From Myxococcota bacterium (GTDB lineage: Bacteria; Myxococcota_A; UBA9160; SMWR01): DNA of 64,000 nucleotides. The stretch covers positions 210,553 to 274,552 of the forward strand of contig JAKVBI010000001.1 in assembly GCA_022447545.1 (NCBI GenBank). The letters are read 5' to 3'. Each line of letters begins with the position of its first letter. The first letter of the stretch is position 1. The notes under the pieces are model-generated. The model was given only the letters and a program-made list of their open reading frames with translations, was not told the DNA's origin and made no database searches. The position numbers were made by a program, and so were the translations under genes. Shown here one piece after another: positions 34,177 to 43,009 of this stretch.

Positions 34177-35040
34177 ATGGAACCCCATTCTCGACGTATC
34201 CGGGCCGCCCACGGCCTCGAACTGCACCTGCTGGAATGGAGCACCGAGGGAGTGCCCATGCTCCTCCTCCACGGCTTCGGCAACGAGGCTCACCTCTGGG
34301 ACGACTTCGCGCCGAAGGTGGCCCCCCACTATCGGGTACTGGCCCTCGACCAGCGCGGCCACGGGGATTCCGATCACGACCCCGAGAGCCGCTACGACGT
34401 GCACTCCATGGTCGAAGATGTCGAAGCCCTGACGAGGGCCCTGGACATCGACCGGCTCGTGATCATCGGCTTCTCCATGGGCGGCCGGGTCGCCACGCTG
34501 TTCGCTGGCCGTCACCCGGAACGCATGGCAGGCCTCGTGATCGTAGACATCGGGCCGGAGGTAGACCCCCGTGGAACCACCCGCATCCGTGGCGAGATCG
34601 AGGAGGATCGCAGTCCGCGCTTCGCGAGCATCGAGGAATACGCAGCCCAACTCAGCCTCCACTACCCCGCGGGCCAACGCGACGCGCTCTTGAGGATGGC
34701 GCGATACGGACTGAAACCCTGCAACGACGGTATGTTCGAGCTGAAGATCGACCCCGCCTTGCGAGGCGTCGGGGTCACGGCGGACGATCCGACCCAGGCC
34801 GCCGAACACGAGCAGGCCCAGAGCCGGGAGATGTGGGACGCCCTGGCAAGAATCCCCTGCCCCACCCTGGTCATCCGGGGTGCGGCATCGGACATCCTGT
34901 CGCCTGAGGTGGCAGATCGCATGGTGGACGAGGTGCTTCAGAACGGTCAGCTGGCCATCGTGCCCCAGGCCGCCCACTCCGTTGCCACCGACAACCCCGC
35001 GGAATTCACCCAGGCGGTGTGTGATTTCGTCCTGGCCTGA
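34177..35040 (+). CDS. Alpha/beta hydrolase
   Basis: 287 residues. The nucleophile elbow is GFSMGGR (serine near 102), the oxyanion segment is LLLHGFGNEAHLW, and the catalytic acid and histidine fit IRGAASDILS and QAAHSVATD. It resembles esterases and haloperoxidase-fold hydrolases with small cap domains. There is no signal peptide. Starts at 34147 (GTG) and 34168 (ATG) are also in frame. It converges on the mlaC-like gene. The substrate is unknown. Confidence 0.85.
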   Translation: MEPHSRRIRAAHGLELHLLEWSTEGVPMLLLHGFGNEAHLWDDFAPKVAPHYRVLALDQRGHGDSDHDPESRYDVHSMVEDVEALTRALDIDRLVIIGFSMGGRVATLFAGRHPERMAGLVIVDIGPEVDPRGTTRIRGEIEEDRSPRFASIEEYAAQLSLHYPAGQRDALLRMARYGLKPCNDGMFELKIDPALRGVGVTADDPTQAAEHEQAQSREMWDALARIPCPTLVIRGAASDILSPEVADRMVDEVLQNGQLAIVPQAAHSVATDNPAEFTQAVCDFVLA

Positions 35041-35049
35041 GCGTCCACC

Positions 35050-35703
35050 TCAGTCCGATGAGACCTCACCCGCAGCAAAGTCGCGGACCTTGGCCTCCAG
35101 GGCGGCAATCAGGGCCTCCACGCCCTCCCGCCGAATCAGCGAGGAGTACTGGGAGCGGCGGAGGGCGAGTTCGCTCACCGTTCCATCCAGGTACATGTCG
35201 ATGACCTTCCAACCGCCATCGACCGGGCGCAGCCGATAGTCGAGTTCGACAACCTCACCCTCGGGGACCCGAAGTCGCGTGCGCACCAGCCGCGTGCCAT
35301 GGGACGATTCCTCCTCGCCCAAGGAGACGAACTCTTCTCCCGTGTAGCCGTCGAACCGACCGGCGTAGTTGGCCACGGTGTAAGTCCAAAAAGCCGACAT
35401 GAGGCGTCGTCGCGCGGAGTCATCCAGCACTTTCCAATGGCGTCCCACGGACTTCTGGCTCATGAAACCGGCGTCGAAGGAATCGGCGAGGACCGGCTCG
35501 AGGGCCGCATAGCGCCCCGCGTAGCCGAGTTCATCCGACGACTTCATGGTGGTGATCAGCGCCTCGTGGAGCCTTTCCACGACTTGAATCGGACTGCTGG
35601 GAGCGGGGCCGATCGCCCAGCCGGACGGGGGACCCGACGCGACGCTCGCCATGACCAGGAGTCCGGTCACGGCAGCCCAACCGCCCTGGAGCCACCTTCC
35701 CAA
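35050..35703 (-). CDS. MlaC/Ttg2D-type phospholipid-binding protein
   Basis: 217 residues with an N-terminal signal peptide ending near GWAIG. The mature part matches the toluene-tolerance Ttg2 (MlaC) family, with an early helical segment (FDAGFMSQKSVG) and the strand-rich region WKVIDMYLDGTVSELALRRSQY. MlaC shuttles phospholipids through the periplasm between the outer-membrane MlaA complex and the inner-membrane MlaFEDB transporter. The MlaA-like gene lies 107 bases upstream on the same strand. MlaFEDB genes are absent from the window. Confidence 0.9.
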   Translation of the reverse strand: MGRWLQGGWAAVTGLLVMASVASGPPSGWAIGPAPSSPIQVVERLHEALITTMKSSDELGYAGRYAALEPVLADSFDAGFMSQKSVGRHWKVLDDSARRRLMSAFWTYTVANYAGRFDGYTGEEFVSLGEEESSHGTRLVRTRLRVPEGEVVELDYRLRPVDGGWKVIDMYLDGTVSELALRRSQYSSLIRREGVEALIAALEAKVRDFAAGEVSSD

Positions 35704-35810
35704 CTCAATCCGCCCCCACCCGCAGCGCCTCCAACCCTCTCCGGATCGTGCACCGCCTCATCCATGACTCCCGAACTCCGCAAACTCCAGGGGAACCCGA
35801 GTGAATTGCA

Positions 35811-36584
35811 TCAAGGAGTGTCGTCGTTGACCTGCGCGGCTCGGTTCTGAAGATAGGCACTTCGCAAAACCGCGTAGAAATCCACAGAAGACCTCTCGAG
35901 TTCGTCGAGAGAATCGGCGGTGTGGTCTTTTTTCGCAAAACCCTTGGGGGCACTGATGAACAGCCCCTGAATCGGCCCGAGCAGATAGGTAGCTGGATCG
36001 AAGGCGATGTCGATGAGGCTGCCCACACCGTCGCGGACCGTGTTGGGCCCGAACAGCGGCACGACGATGTACGGCCCCGGCTTCACACCGGCACGCGCCA
36101 GGGTTTGACCGAAGTCCTCGTCACCAGGATCCCAGCCAACCTCCTCTGCGGCATCGAACAGCCCCCCGATCCCAGCGGTTGAATTCAACACGAAGCTACC
36201 CAGTGTCTCACCTGCGTCGCGGGTGCGACCCTGCAAGAGCTGGTTGACGAGAACCACGGGCGCGCGCAGATTTTCCAGCGCTCGGAACAAGCCCCGGCGC
36301 ACGGGACGGGGGACCGCCGTGCGGTAGACACTGGTCAGCGGCCGCCAGAAAAAGGTGTCGACGCCCTGGTTGAAACCAAACAGAAGCCGGTTGGTCCTCT
36401 CGAAGGGATCGACATCCGCATCATTGTCCGCATCGAGTTCGAATTCCTCATCGAACAGCGAATCGTCGAACTCCGCGTACTCGAGGGAACTGCCAGCGGG
36501 AGCGGCGCTGGACGCGTGAGCACCCACCAGAAGCAGCAGAGCAACCGTGACGAACCAGGAGAGTATGGAAGTTGTGAGGGGCAT
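35811..36584 (-). CDS. MlaA/VacJ family outer-membrane lipid-asymmetry protein
   Basis: 257 residues. The family core is clear: FERTNRLLFGFNQ, the LRAPVVLVNQLLQG helix, GDEDFGQTLARAGVKPGPYIVVPLFGP and the later DPATYLLGP region. MlaA removes misplaced phospholipids from the outer leaflet. The signal peptide from the ATG at 36584 lacks a lipobox cysteine and ends in an alanine-rich cleavage region, so unlike Escherichia coli MlaA this one may not be lipidated. An acidic stretch follows the signal. Downstream is the MlaC-like gene, fitting a two-gene retrograde lipid transport unit. Confidence 0.9.
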   Translation of the reverse strand: MPLTTSILSWFVTVALLLLVGAHASSAAPAGSSLEYAEFDDSLFDEEFELDADNDADVDPFERTNRLLFGFNQGVDTFFWRPLTSVYRTAVPRPVRRGLFRALENLRAPVVLVNQLLQGRTRDAGETLGSFVLNSTAGIGGLFDAAEEVGWDPGDEDFGQTLARAGVKPGPYIVVPLFGPNTVRDGVGSLIDIAFDPATYLLGPIQGLFISAPKGFAKKDHTADSLDELERSSVDFYAVLRSAYLQNRAAQVNDDTP

Positions 36585-37143
36585 ATCCTGCGGAAAGCGA
36601 ATCCTTGCGTGGTCGCGGTTGGGGAGTGCTGGGTAGAGGTGGAGGGGAAGTTGTGTCAAAGAGTGGCGCCCGACTTCCTGGGCAGACGAGCGTCGTTTCG
36701 CGTGTTCCGCCATCGCCGAACTGCGGCGTTGGGTTCTCGCTCACGCGCCAGTTTCAGGCTCGGTCCCAGCCTCGATCCCAAGGGACGCAAACGGAGCCTG
36801 CAGGGCCCCTACCGGCACCCGGGATCTTGGGCCGGCTGAGTCTAACCCAGCGACCTCCACAGAAGCGAGCAATCATCACCCCCAAATGGGTTATTTTCGT
36901 GTCTTAAAACACCCAGATGCGTTCTCGAGGATGGCTGATGACTTGCGACAACCTGAGTTAACTTCCCGCCGCTACTCGGTGACCGTAGGCCGAGAGAAAA
37001 TCCCCCACGCATCAGGATCCGGCACGGCCGACCGATACGCAGATTGCGCGCTCCGAAGTGCAGATGAATTCGAGATAGAGACGCCGCGGTCGTACGGGGT
37101 AGAATCCGCCACCCCCTCAGGCCCGATCCGTAGGAGGCAGGGT
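36585..37143. other. Divergent intergenic region, no gene seen
   Basis: 559 bases between the MlaA-like gene and the alpha-oxoamine synthase gene. It includes an A/T-richer patch at 36880-36920 with an inverted repeat (GTGT / ACAC around CTTAAA) that could be a promoter or leader element for the synthase. An 86-codon in-frame extension of the synthase runs through it, but the AGGAGG site at 37131 argues against its use. Confidence 0.5.
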
Positions 37144-38328
37144 ATGGACGTATTCGACAAGTGCACCGAGTACGATCGCTCTTCGCTGATTCGCGAAGCC
37201 GGCGTGTACACCTACTACCGCACGATTACGTCGGCCCAGGGTCCCGTCGTTTCTCACGAGGGGCGAGACCTCGTGATGCTGGGATCAAACAACTATCTGG
37301 GACTGACCTGCCATCCCGAGGTTAAAGACGCTGCCGCCATGGCGCTCGCGTTGTACGGAACCGGTTGTGCAGGCTCGCGCCTCCTCAATGGAACCCTCGA
37401 CCTACACGCCGCCCTCGAGCAGAAACTGGCCGAGTTCCTGAACCGCGATGCGGCCCTGATTTTCGCAACCGGGATGCAGGTCAACCTCGGCGTCCTGTCC
37501 TGCCTGCTCGGAAGATCCGACCTCGCCTTCCTGGACTCCCTCGACCACGCTTCCATCATCGATGGTTGCCGCCTTGGATTCGGGCGCAGCTACAAGTTCC
37601 GACACAATGACACCCAGGATCTCGAGAAGAAGCTCCAAGAGGCTGACCCGGAAAAAGGCAAGCTCGTGGTGGTCGACGGAGTGTTCTCGATGGAAGGCGA
37701 TCTCGCAGATCTGCCCAACATCGTTGCACTCAAACGCCGCTTCGGCTTCCGGCTGATGGTGGATGATGCGCACGGTCTGGGAGTGTTCGGCGAGTACGGG
37801 CGTGGAACCGCCGAGCACTTCGGCCTCGACCATGAAGTCGACCTGGTCATGGGGACCTTTTCGAAGTCCCTGGCCACCGTGGGAGGCTTCATCGCAGGTG
37901 ATGCAGCCCCCATCGACTACATCAAGCACACCGCTCGTGCTGAAATTTTCAGCGCAGCCCCGCCGCCGGCCTCGGTCGCCGCGGCCACGAAGGCACTCGA
38001 ACTGGTCCAGCGGGAGCCCGAGCGGCGCAAGCAACTCTGGGAAAACACCCTGTACATGAAGCACGAGCTCCGAGGCCTCGGGTTTGACACCGGCGAGACC
38101 CAGTCCCCGGTGATTCCAGTGGTCGTGGGCGACGATTGGCTGGCCTACAAAATGACCAAGCGTCTCGAAGAAGAAGGCGTGTTCGTCAATCCGGTCGTTT
38201 CACCGGCGGTCCCCGAAGGTCGCGCCATGATCCGGACCTCCTACATGGCCACCCACGAGCGCGAGCACCTCGACTTCGCCCTGGAAGCCATTGCCAAGGT
38301 CGGTCGCGAGCTGAAGATCATCTCCTGA
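37144..38328 (+). CDS. Alpha-oxoamine synthase (serine palmitoyltransferase / KBL / BioF family)
   Basis: 394 residues, PLP-dependent fold type I. The substrate and PLP region is SNNYLGLTCHPEV, the carboxylate-pairing aspartate is in MVDDAHGLGVFG, and the Schiff-base lysine is in GTFSKSLATVGGF. The start is an ATG preceded by AGGAGG at 37131. Members condense an amino acid with an acyl-CoA: serine palmitoyltransferase, 2-amino-3-ketobutyrate ligase and 7-keto-8-aminopelargonate synthase share this core. No biotin or threonine-catabolism gene is adjacent, while lipid-transport genes are, so a sphingolipid role is attractive but unproven. Confidence 0.87.
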   Translation: MDVFDKCTEYDRSSLIREAGVYTYYRTITSAQGPVVSHEGRDLVMLGSNNYLGLTCHPEVKDAAAMALALYGTGCAGSRLLNGTLDLHAALEQKLAEFLNRDAALIFATGMQVNLGVLSCLLGRSDLAFLDSLDHASIIDGCRLGFGRSYKFRHNDTQDLEKKLQEADPEKGKLVVVDGVFSMEGDLADLPNIVALKRRFGFRLMVDDAHGLGVFGEYGRGTAEHFGLDHEVDLVMGTFSKSLATVGGFIAGDAAPIDYIKHTARAEIFSAAPPPASVAAATKALELVQREPERRKQLWENTLYMKHELRGLGFDTGETQSPVIPVVVGDDWLAYKMTKRLEEEGVFVNPVVSPAVPEGRAMIRTSYMATHEREHLDFALEAIAKVGRELKIIS

Positions 38329-38394
38329 TTCTGGGGAGGTGACCGAGCCGTCCGCCGTGGGGCGCAGAGCCGAACGCCGGAGCCAGCGGTCCGG

Positions 38395-39327
38395 TTAGCG
38401 GGCCCGATTGCGGTCCAGCGCCTGCGCTCCTGCCAGATCGTCTACGAACTGCTTGGCCGTCCGCCCCGAGCGACTCGATCGATCCAGTGCCCAGCGTAGA
38501 GCGCTCAGCTTCAGTGCCTCTGGATCCGACTCGACGCCAGCCTTGTTCGCGTAGTGACGGACGATCTCCAAGTAGGTGGCCTGATTGAAGCTGTAGAAAC
38601 CCAGCACCATGCCGAAGCGGTCCGAGAGGGCCAGCTTCTCCTCGACTCCTTCGCCCAGACGGAGTTCACCGGCCTCGTCGAGCCGCGCGGCCTGGTTGTC
38701 TTGCATGGACTCGGACAACAGATGACGGCGATTGCTGGTGGCGACCAGGCACACGTTGGAGGGCGGAGCCACCAGGCTGCCCTGCAGCGCCGCCTTGAGC
38801 TCTCGATGGCGCGAGTCCCCCGAGTCAAAGGACAGATCGTCGCAAAACAGCAGAAAACGCCAGGGCAATTCACGCAGTTGATCGAAGACGTCGGGGAGAT
38901 CTTCGAGGTGATCTTTGTGCAGTTCCACAACCCGCAACCCGCGTCCCCCGAACCGACTCAACAATCCCTTCACCGCCGAGGACTTCCCCGTTCCCCGGTC
39001 GCCGTAAAGCAGGGTGTGGTTGTAGGTGTAGCCCTCCACGAACTGCTCGATGTTGTCCACCAACCGTGTGACGCTGCGCTCGACCCCAACCAGATCCTCG
39101 AGGTCGAAGGGGTCCGGGGCCACGATCGGGATCAGACGGCCTGCACCATGGGCCACCGCCCAACGGGCCGCCAGATGCCGCTGGAACATTTCGGGCTCAG
39201 CGCGCCTACCGGTCCGCTCTCCGAGAACCCGTTCCATCAGATCCAACACCCGTTCGAGGCGGATCAGACTGCGTATGAGGCTCCGAAGTGCTCCCATGAA
39301 ACCCTTGGACGGCCCTCGGTCTTCCAT
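38395..39327 (-). CDS. DUF815 family AAA ATPase
   Basis: 310 residues. Walker A is YGDRGTGKSSAVKG, Walker B-like acidic pair is in LLFCDDLSF, and sensor-like TSNRRHLL follows. This is the layout of DUF815 ATPases, whose role is not established. The start at 39327 gives an N-terminal helical segment; longer frames would run into the divergent cysteine-rich gene. It has no transmembrane segment. The last 60 residues are a helical lid (LKLSALRWALDRSSR). Confidence 0.85.
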   Translation of the reverse strand: MEDRGPSKGFMGALRSLIRSLIRLERVLDLMERVLGERTGRRAEPEMFQRHLAARWAVAHGAGRLIPIVAPDPFDLEDLVGVERSVTRLVDNIEQFVEGYTYNHTLLYGDRGTGKSSAVKGLLSRFGGRGLRVVELHKDHLEDLPDVFDQLRELPWRFLLFCDDLSFDSGDSRHRELKAALQGSLVAPPSNVCLVATSNRRHLLSESMQDNQAARLDEAGELRLGEGVEEKLALSDRFGMVLGFYSFNQATYLEIVRHYANKAGVESDPEALKLSALRWALDRSSRSGRTAKQFVDDLAGAQALDRNRAR

Positions 39328-39422
39328 GCCTGGGATTGTAGACTGCCTGTCCTCCCTGCACTCGCAACGCAGCCGAAACTCGGAGCCGCACCGTGGGCGA
39401 CCCGCCTGACCCCAGGAACCGG

Positions 39423-39614
39423 ATGAAACGGGCCGACGATCCACGCGTCGGACAATGCTCGACTTGCCACTTCGCTCAACGACAGACCAGTGCTCGCGGA
39501 CAGACCTTCTGGCGCTGCCAGAGAGCGGGAGATGACCCCAGGTTCCGTCGCTACCCGTCTCTTCCTGTCCGGAACTGTCCGGGATTTCAGCACGACACAG
39601 ACCCGCACGCTTGA
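39423..39614 (+). CDS. Small cysteine-rich protein
   Basis: 63 residues from the ATG at 39423 (a GTG at 39393 is possible). Four cysteines are arranged as CSTC, WRCQR and NCPGF, which could bind zinc or a cluster. Similar small cysteine-rich sequences with this pattern occur beside other genes in deltaproteobacterial genomes, but I cannot name a family. It is divergent from the DUF815 ATPase, with 95 bases between starts, and converges on the Nudix gene. Confidence 0.5.
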   Translation: MKRADDPRVGQCSTCHFAQRQTSARGQTFWRCQRAGDDPRFRRYPSLPVRNCPGFQHDTDPHA

Positions 39615-39642
39615 CCTCCATGGGGAAGCGAGCCGAAATACT

Positions 39643-40281
39643 TCAGCGGGAGCGGCGGGGGGGACGCGCGATCTCGGGAGTCTCCTGCCAGCGATCCGGA
39701 AGAGCGCTCCCGACGGCCTCGAGCAGGACCTCCAGAAATTTGTAGGTCAGGCCCCAGACCCGGTGCCGCTGGGGATGACCGACCACGATGGCGGGATATC
39801 TCCAGGTTCCCAGCCGTTCCATCGAATAGACAACGTGCCGTTCGGGCTCGAGCAGGGATTCGACGGGAAACCAGAAGGCCTCGCGCACTTCGTGATTGGG
39901 CGAGGGCTCGCCTGCGTCGGCCAGATGAAAGACAAAAGCGGAAACCAGCATGCGGGAGTCGGCGGCGTGATGGCCCTCCATGTCGTCGATCCGGCCGAGC
40001 CATTCCGCTCCCGCGAGGTCCACGCCTACCTCTTCGAGAGTCTCTCGCTCAGCCGCCCTGCGAGAATCGGAATCGCCGGGCTCCACCCGTCCCCCCGGGA
40101 AGGCCATGTGACCCGACCAGGGATCCCCCTCCTTCTGTGCCCGCTCGATGAAGAGCACCTCGGGTCGACCGCCTCGGACCCGTAGAACGATGGCCACCGC
40201 GGCCAGACGCTTGCCTTCGACGGGCAGGACTCGCGGCTCGCGGCCGTTCAGGCACTCACGGAATGTGGAGATCGTCAGCAC
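39643..40281 (-). CDS. Nudix hydrolase (CoA pyrophosphatase type)
   Basis: 212 residues from a GTG. The Nudix box is complete: GGRVEPGDSD followed by RRAAERETLEEVGVD, with the upstream SGHMAFPGG and the RAQKEGDPWSG segment typical of CoA diphosphatases (UPF0035). These hydrolyse CoA derivatives to phosphopantetheine and 3',5'-ADP. I prefer the GTG at 40281 because an upstream ATG (40383) overlaps the start of the divergent DUF6178-like gene. Confidence 0.88.
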   Translation of the reverse strand: MLTISTFRECLNGREPRVLPVEGKRLAAVAIVLRVRGGRPEVLFIERAQKEGDPWSGHMAFPGGRVEPGDSDSRRAAERETLEEVGVDLAGAEWLGRIDDMEGHHAADSRMLVSAFVFHLADAGEPSPNHEVREAFWFPVESLLEPERHVVYSMERLGTWRYPAIVVGHPQRHRVWGLTYKFLEVLLEAVGSALPDRWQETPEIARPPRRSR

Positions 40282-40374
40282 GGGCTCAGCATAGGCGACC
40301 TGAGGCTGGGCGCCGGCGGCGGTTCGAGGGCTCGAGACCGGGCCACCGGGGTACGCGTTGCTAGTCTTCCCGCA

Positions 40375-41544
40375 ATGCTTCAACCGCCCAAGCCCCCCTC
40401 CCAGACGCGAGAAATCCTCGCCCTCGCACGACGCGACCGGAACGCCGCCGAGCGGGAGTGGAATGCGCTGGACGTAGACGAGGCGGCAATACTGGTCTGC
40501 GAGACACCCCTCGCACGACGATCGGCTCTACTCGAGCTTTCCCACGAGCCCGCGGCCCTGATTGCCGCTCTTCCAGAAGCCGAACTTTGCTTCACCGTGA
40601 AGCAGATCGGCCTCGCCGATGCTGGCTGGATCCTTGAACACGCGACACCCGAGCAGGTCAACAGCTGCGTCGATCTCGATGCTTGGCGAGGCACGGTGCC
40701 CGACCGCGCCGTCCTCGATTCCTGGGTCGAAGCGCTTTCGGGGACGAGTCCCGAAAGCTTCCAACAAGCGATCCGCACTCTGGACGCGGAACTTCTCGTG
40801 CTGTTCTTGAAATCGCGTATCCAATGCGACCAGAAACCCCCGCGCGACGACGAAGACTGGGAACCTCCGGTGGGCGGTCAGACCCTGGACGGTCAGTTCT
40901 ACTACGTGCCCCATGATCCGAAGGACGAACTCGCGACGGTGACCCGGATGCTTCGGAGCCTGTTCGAAAATGACTACTGGACCTACTTCCGCATGATGCA
41001 GGGTGTCACCTGGGAACCCGACGGTGAGAATGAAGAGTGGGCGCTGCGCTGGAGAAACGCGCGCCTTCAGGACCTCGGGTTCCTCCCTTGGGAAGATGCC
41101 ATGGGGATCTATCGCTTCATCGAGCCCGGGCAACGCGCTCGGATCGACCGCACAACGCAGCTGCTCAGCGTGGGCGAATGGCGACTTCCAGTTTGGATCA
41201 CCGGGCTTCCCGAAGCCAGCGACGGAGGCTTCTCCATCTTCGGTGCGATCTCCCGACTCGGGGACGAAGAACGCCGCTCGGCTTTCTTCTCCTTCGTAGC
41301 CCTGGCAAACAAGATCGCTGTGGCAGATCGTTTCGACCTCGCCGATGCCACGAGCACACCGCGAGCCATCGAAAAGGCGGCTCGTTTCGCGAGCCTGGGC
41401 CTCGACTATGTAAGCCGCGAGAACGCCTCGGATCCCGTCGAGGTCCTGCGGTTCGTCACCATGGAGCGACTTTTCAGCGTCGGCGCGAACCTCCACCCGG
41501 AAGAGGCTAAACCCGAGACCACAGAATCCTCCGCGGAACCCTGA
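40375..41544 (+). CDS. DUF6178-like conserved protein
   Basis: 389 residues, soluble, acidic. The N-terminal helical region (LDVDEAAILVCETPLARRSALLELS, given here in part as LDVDEAAILVCETPL) and a central EPPVGGQTLDGQFYYVPHD region match by memory a conserved protein of deltaproteobacteria called DUF6178. No catalytic motif is evident. The gene precedes the convergent terminator and the histone gene. Function is unknown. Confidence 0.65.
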   Translation: MLQPPKPPSQTREILALARRDRNAAEREWNALDVDEAAILVCETPLARRSALLELSHEPAALIAALPEAELCFTVKQIGLADAGWILEHATPEQVNSCVDLDAWRGTVPDRAVLDSWVEALSGTSPESFQQAIRTLDAELLVLFLKSRIQCDQKPPRDDEDWEPPVGGQTLDGQFYYVPHDPKDELATVTRMLRSLFENDYWTYFRMMQGVTWEPDGENEEWALRWRNARLQDLGFLPWEDAMGIYRFIEPGQRARIDRTTQLLSVGEWRLPVWITGLPEASDGGFSIFGAISRLGDEERRSAFFSFVALANKIAVADRFDLADATSTPRAIEKAARFASLGLDYVSRENASDPVEVLRFVTMERLFSVGANLHPEEAKPETTESSAEP

Positions 41545-41611
41545 CCCTCGGCACCCCAAACCTCTCTCGCCGGCACCGGCCGGCCGCCCATCTCCTTGTC
41601 TGAAACACGAA

Positions 41612-41639
41612 GGGCCCGCCGGCTTTCGCCAGCGGGCCC
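41612..41639. terminator. Bidirectional intrinsic-type hairpin between convergent genes
   Basis: GGGCCCGC at 41612-41619 pairs with GCGGGCCC at 41632-41639, and inner GGC/GCC bases extend the stem around a TTTC loop. It sits between the stops of the DUF6178-like gene (41544) and the histone gene (41664). A T-rich stretch follows on the minus strand only, so it serves the histone gene best. Confidence 0.7.
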
Positions 41640-41663
41640 CCGATCGAACAAGCAGCGGCTCCC

Positions 41664-41876
41664 CTAGAGGTCGACCGGCTTGAGCGTCTTGCGCTTGTTG
41701 CCGACGGCACGAGCCTCGGCATCCGCAATCATCTGGCGCACAGCCTTGTCGAGCGCACCATAAAACTCACCACCTACGTTGCACTTGCGAGTCGCAGCCT
41801 TGGTGCGAGCCTTGGAGATGATGAGTTCACCTCCACCGCGCTTGGCGGCCTTCTTCTTCTTTTTCTTTGCTGCCAT
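41664..41876 (-). CDS. Single-fold bacterial histone with lysine-rich tail
   Basis: 70 residues. The N-terminal 16 are a basic tail with six lysines in a row (4-9), followed by a single histone fold: helix 1 and loop (ELIISKARTKAATRK), the long helix 2 (GEFYGALDKAVRQMIADAEARAV) and a short helix 3 with the family end RKTLKPVDL. This pattern matches DUF1931-type bacterial histones, including the short HBb of Bdellovibrio. It should dimerise and bind DNA as a nucleoid protein. The tail is rich in acetylatable lysines. A GGAGGA site precedes the ATG, a strong hairpin follows the stop, and a candidate promoter lies at 42035-42063, so it is a single-gene unit. Confidence 0.85.
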   Translation of the reverse strand: MAAKKKKKKAAKRGGGELIISKARTKAATRKCNVGGEFYGALDKAVRQMIADAEARAVGNKRKTLKPVDL

Positions 41877-42186
41877 TGGTTCCTCCGAATGTCCTCTCTC
41901 ATTGACCTCGAAATTCGCGCCTGCGCGAAAGCCGAGGCTACGCCGATGATTCGGCGCCCCCCAATTCAAAGGGACGAATCCCAAGAAAGGGAAGACACCA
42001 CGACATCCCATCACGTCGTGGGCCTAGCGGCCGGATCATAGGATCTTTTCGAGCCACTGACAGGCATAAAATGGCCGAAATCGCTATCCAGAGCCCCAAA
42101 TACGTGGTTTTTTCTGCACCCGAGCGGTTTCCTCCCCAGTTGGATCATGGTCCTGTCCAGCGAAAACACCAAGAGATGGCCTCGAG
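41877..42186. other. Divergent intergenic region upstream of the histone gene
   Basis: 310 bases between the histone gene and the divergent alpha/beta hydrolase. It is less GC-rich than the rest of the window. It contains a candidate minus-strand promoter (see separate entry) and no other gene. Confidence 0.6.
42035..42063 (-). promoter_or_regulatory. Candidate sigma-70-type promoter of the histone gene
   Basis: On the minus strand, CTGTCA (-35, four matches to TTGACA) and TATGAT (-10, five matches to TATAAT) are separated by 17 bases. The predicted transcript would carry a leader of about 150 bases before the histone ATG. It is a visual match only. Confidence 0.4.
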
Positions 42187-43005
42187 ATGAAGACCCGTTC
42201 GCAACGTTTCACGACATCAAATCTAGACGGGGTCCGACTCCACGCGCTTCGGCACGGTGATCCCGAATGCCAACGCAAACTGATCCTGCTTCATGGAGGC
42301 GGTGCCAACGCTCATTGGTGGGATCACCTAGCCCCTCTTCTTACGCAGGGTTTCGAGGTGATCGCCCTGGACTTCCGCGGCCACGGAGATTCAGATGCTC
42401 CCCGGGAAGTCGAAGTGGGGGCGTTCCACCGTGATCTCGAAGCACTCCTTGCCTGGCTCGGGGCTCCCATGGCAGTGCTGTTGGGTCACTCCCTGGGGGC
42501 TCGAATCGCCTTGGATCACGCAGGAGAACATGGACGCAGCGAAGCTGTCATCGCGATCGACCCGGCCCGGGGGGGGCAGCGTCAGACGAGCCGCAAGATG
42601 CGCCTCGCCCTGGCGACACGGCGCACCTACGCCACTCGAGAAGAGGCGGTCGAGCGGTTCAGCTTCCTGCCACCCTCGCCGGATGCCGACCCGAGCCTGA
42701 CACGCCACGTTGCACAGCACTCGGTTCGCCAGGAAAACGATGGCCGTTGGAGCTTCAAATTCGACGCACGTTGGTTCTCCGTGCCCTCGCGTGAGCCGAT
42801 TCCATTGGAGCGCGTGATGTGTCCAGCGCTGATCCTGAGGGGAAAGGACAGCCCTTTGCTCACTCGAGAAGGCGCCCTCGCCATGACAGGCAAACTTCCT
42901 CGTGCTCAACTCGTAGAAATCCCCGACTCGGGACACAACCTCCACATCGAAGCTCCCGACCGCGTGGTCAGTGCCATTCGCGAATTCCTCGCTGATTCCA
43001 TCTGA
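42187..43005 (+). CDS. Alpha/beta hydrolase
   Basis: 272 residues. The oxyanion segment is LLHGGGANAHWWD, the nucleophile elbow is GHSLGAR (serine near 101), and the catalytic histidine is in PDSGHNLHIEAP. It is a compact cytosolic hydrolase of the epoxide-hydrolase/esterase superfamily; the substrate cannot be predicted. It is not closely similar to the other alpha/beta hydrolase at 34177 by eye. It converges on the GFA gene with a 4-base gap. Confidence 0.88.
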   Translation: MKTRSQRFTTSNLDGVRLHALRHGDPECQRKLILLHGGGANAHWWDHLAPLLTQGFEVIALDFRGHGDSDAPREVEVGAFHRDLEALLAWLGAPMAVLLGHSLGARIALDHAGEHGRSEAVIAIDPARGGQRQTSRKMRLALATRRTYATREEAVERFSFLPPSPDADPSLTRHVAQHSVRQENDGRWSFKFDARWFSVPSREPIPLERVMCPALILRGKDSPLLTREGALAMTGKLPRAQLVEIPDSGHNLHIEAPDRVVSAIREFLADSI

Positions 43006-43009
43006 GCGA

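Noticed and set aside
36886-37143. 86-codon N-terminal extension of the alpha-oxoamine synthase
   Set aside because: AGGAGG lies just before the ATG at 37144, and the family begins near that point.
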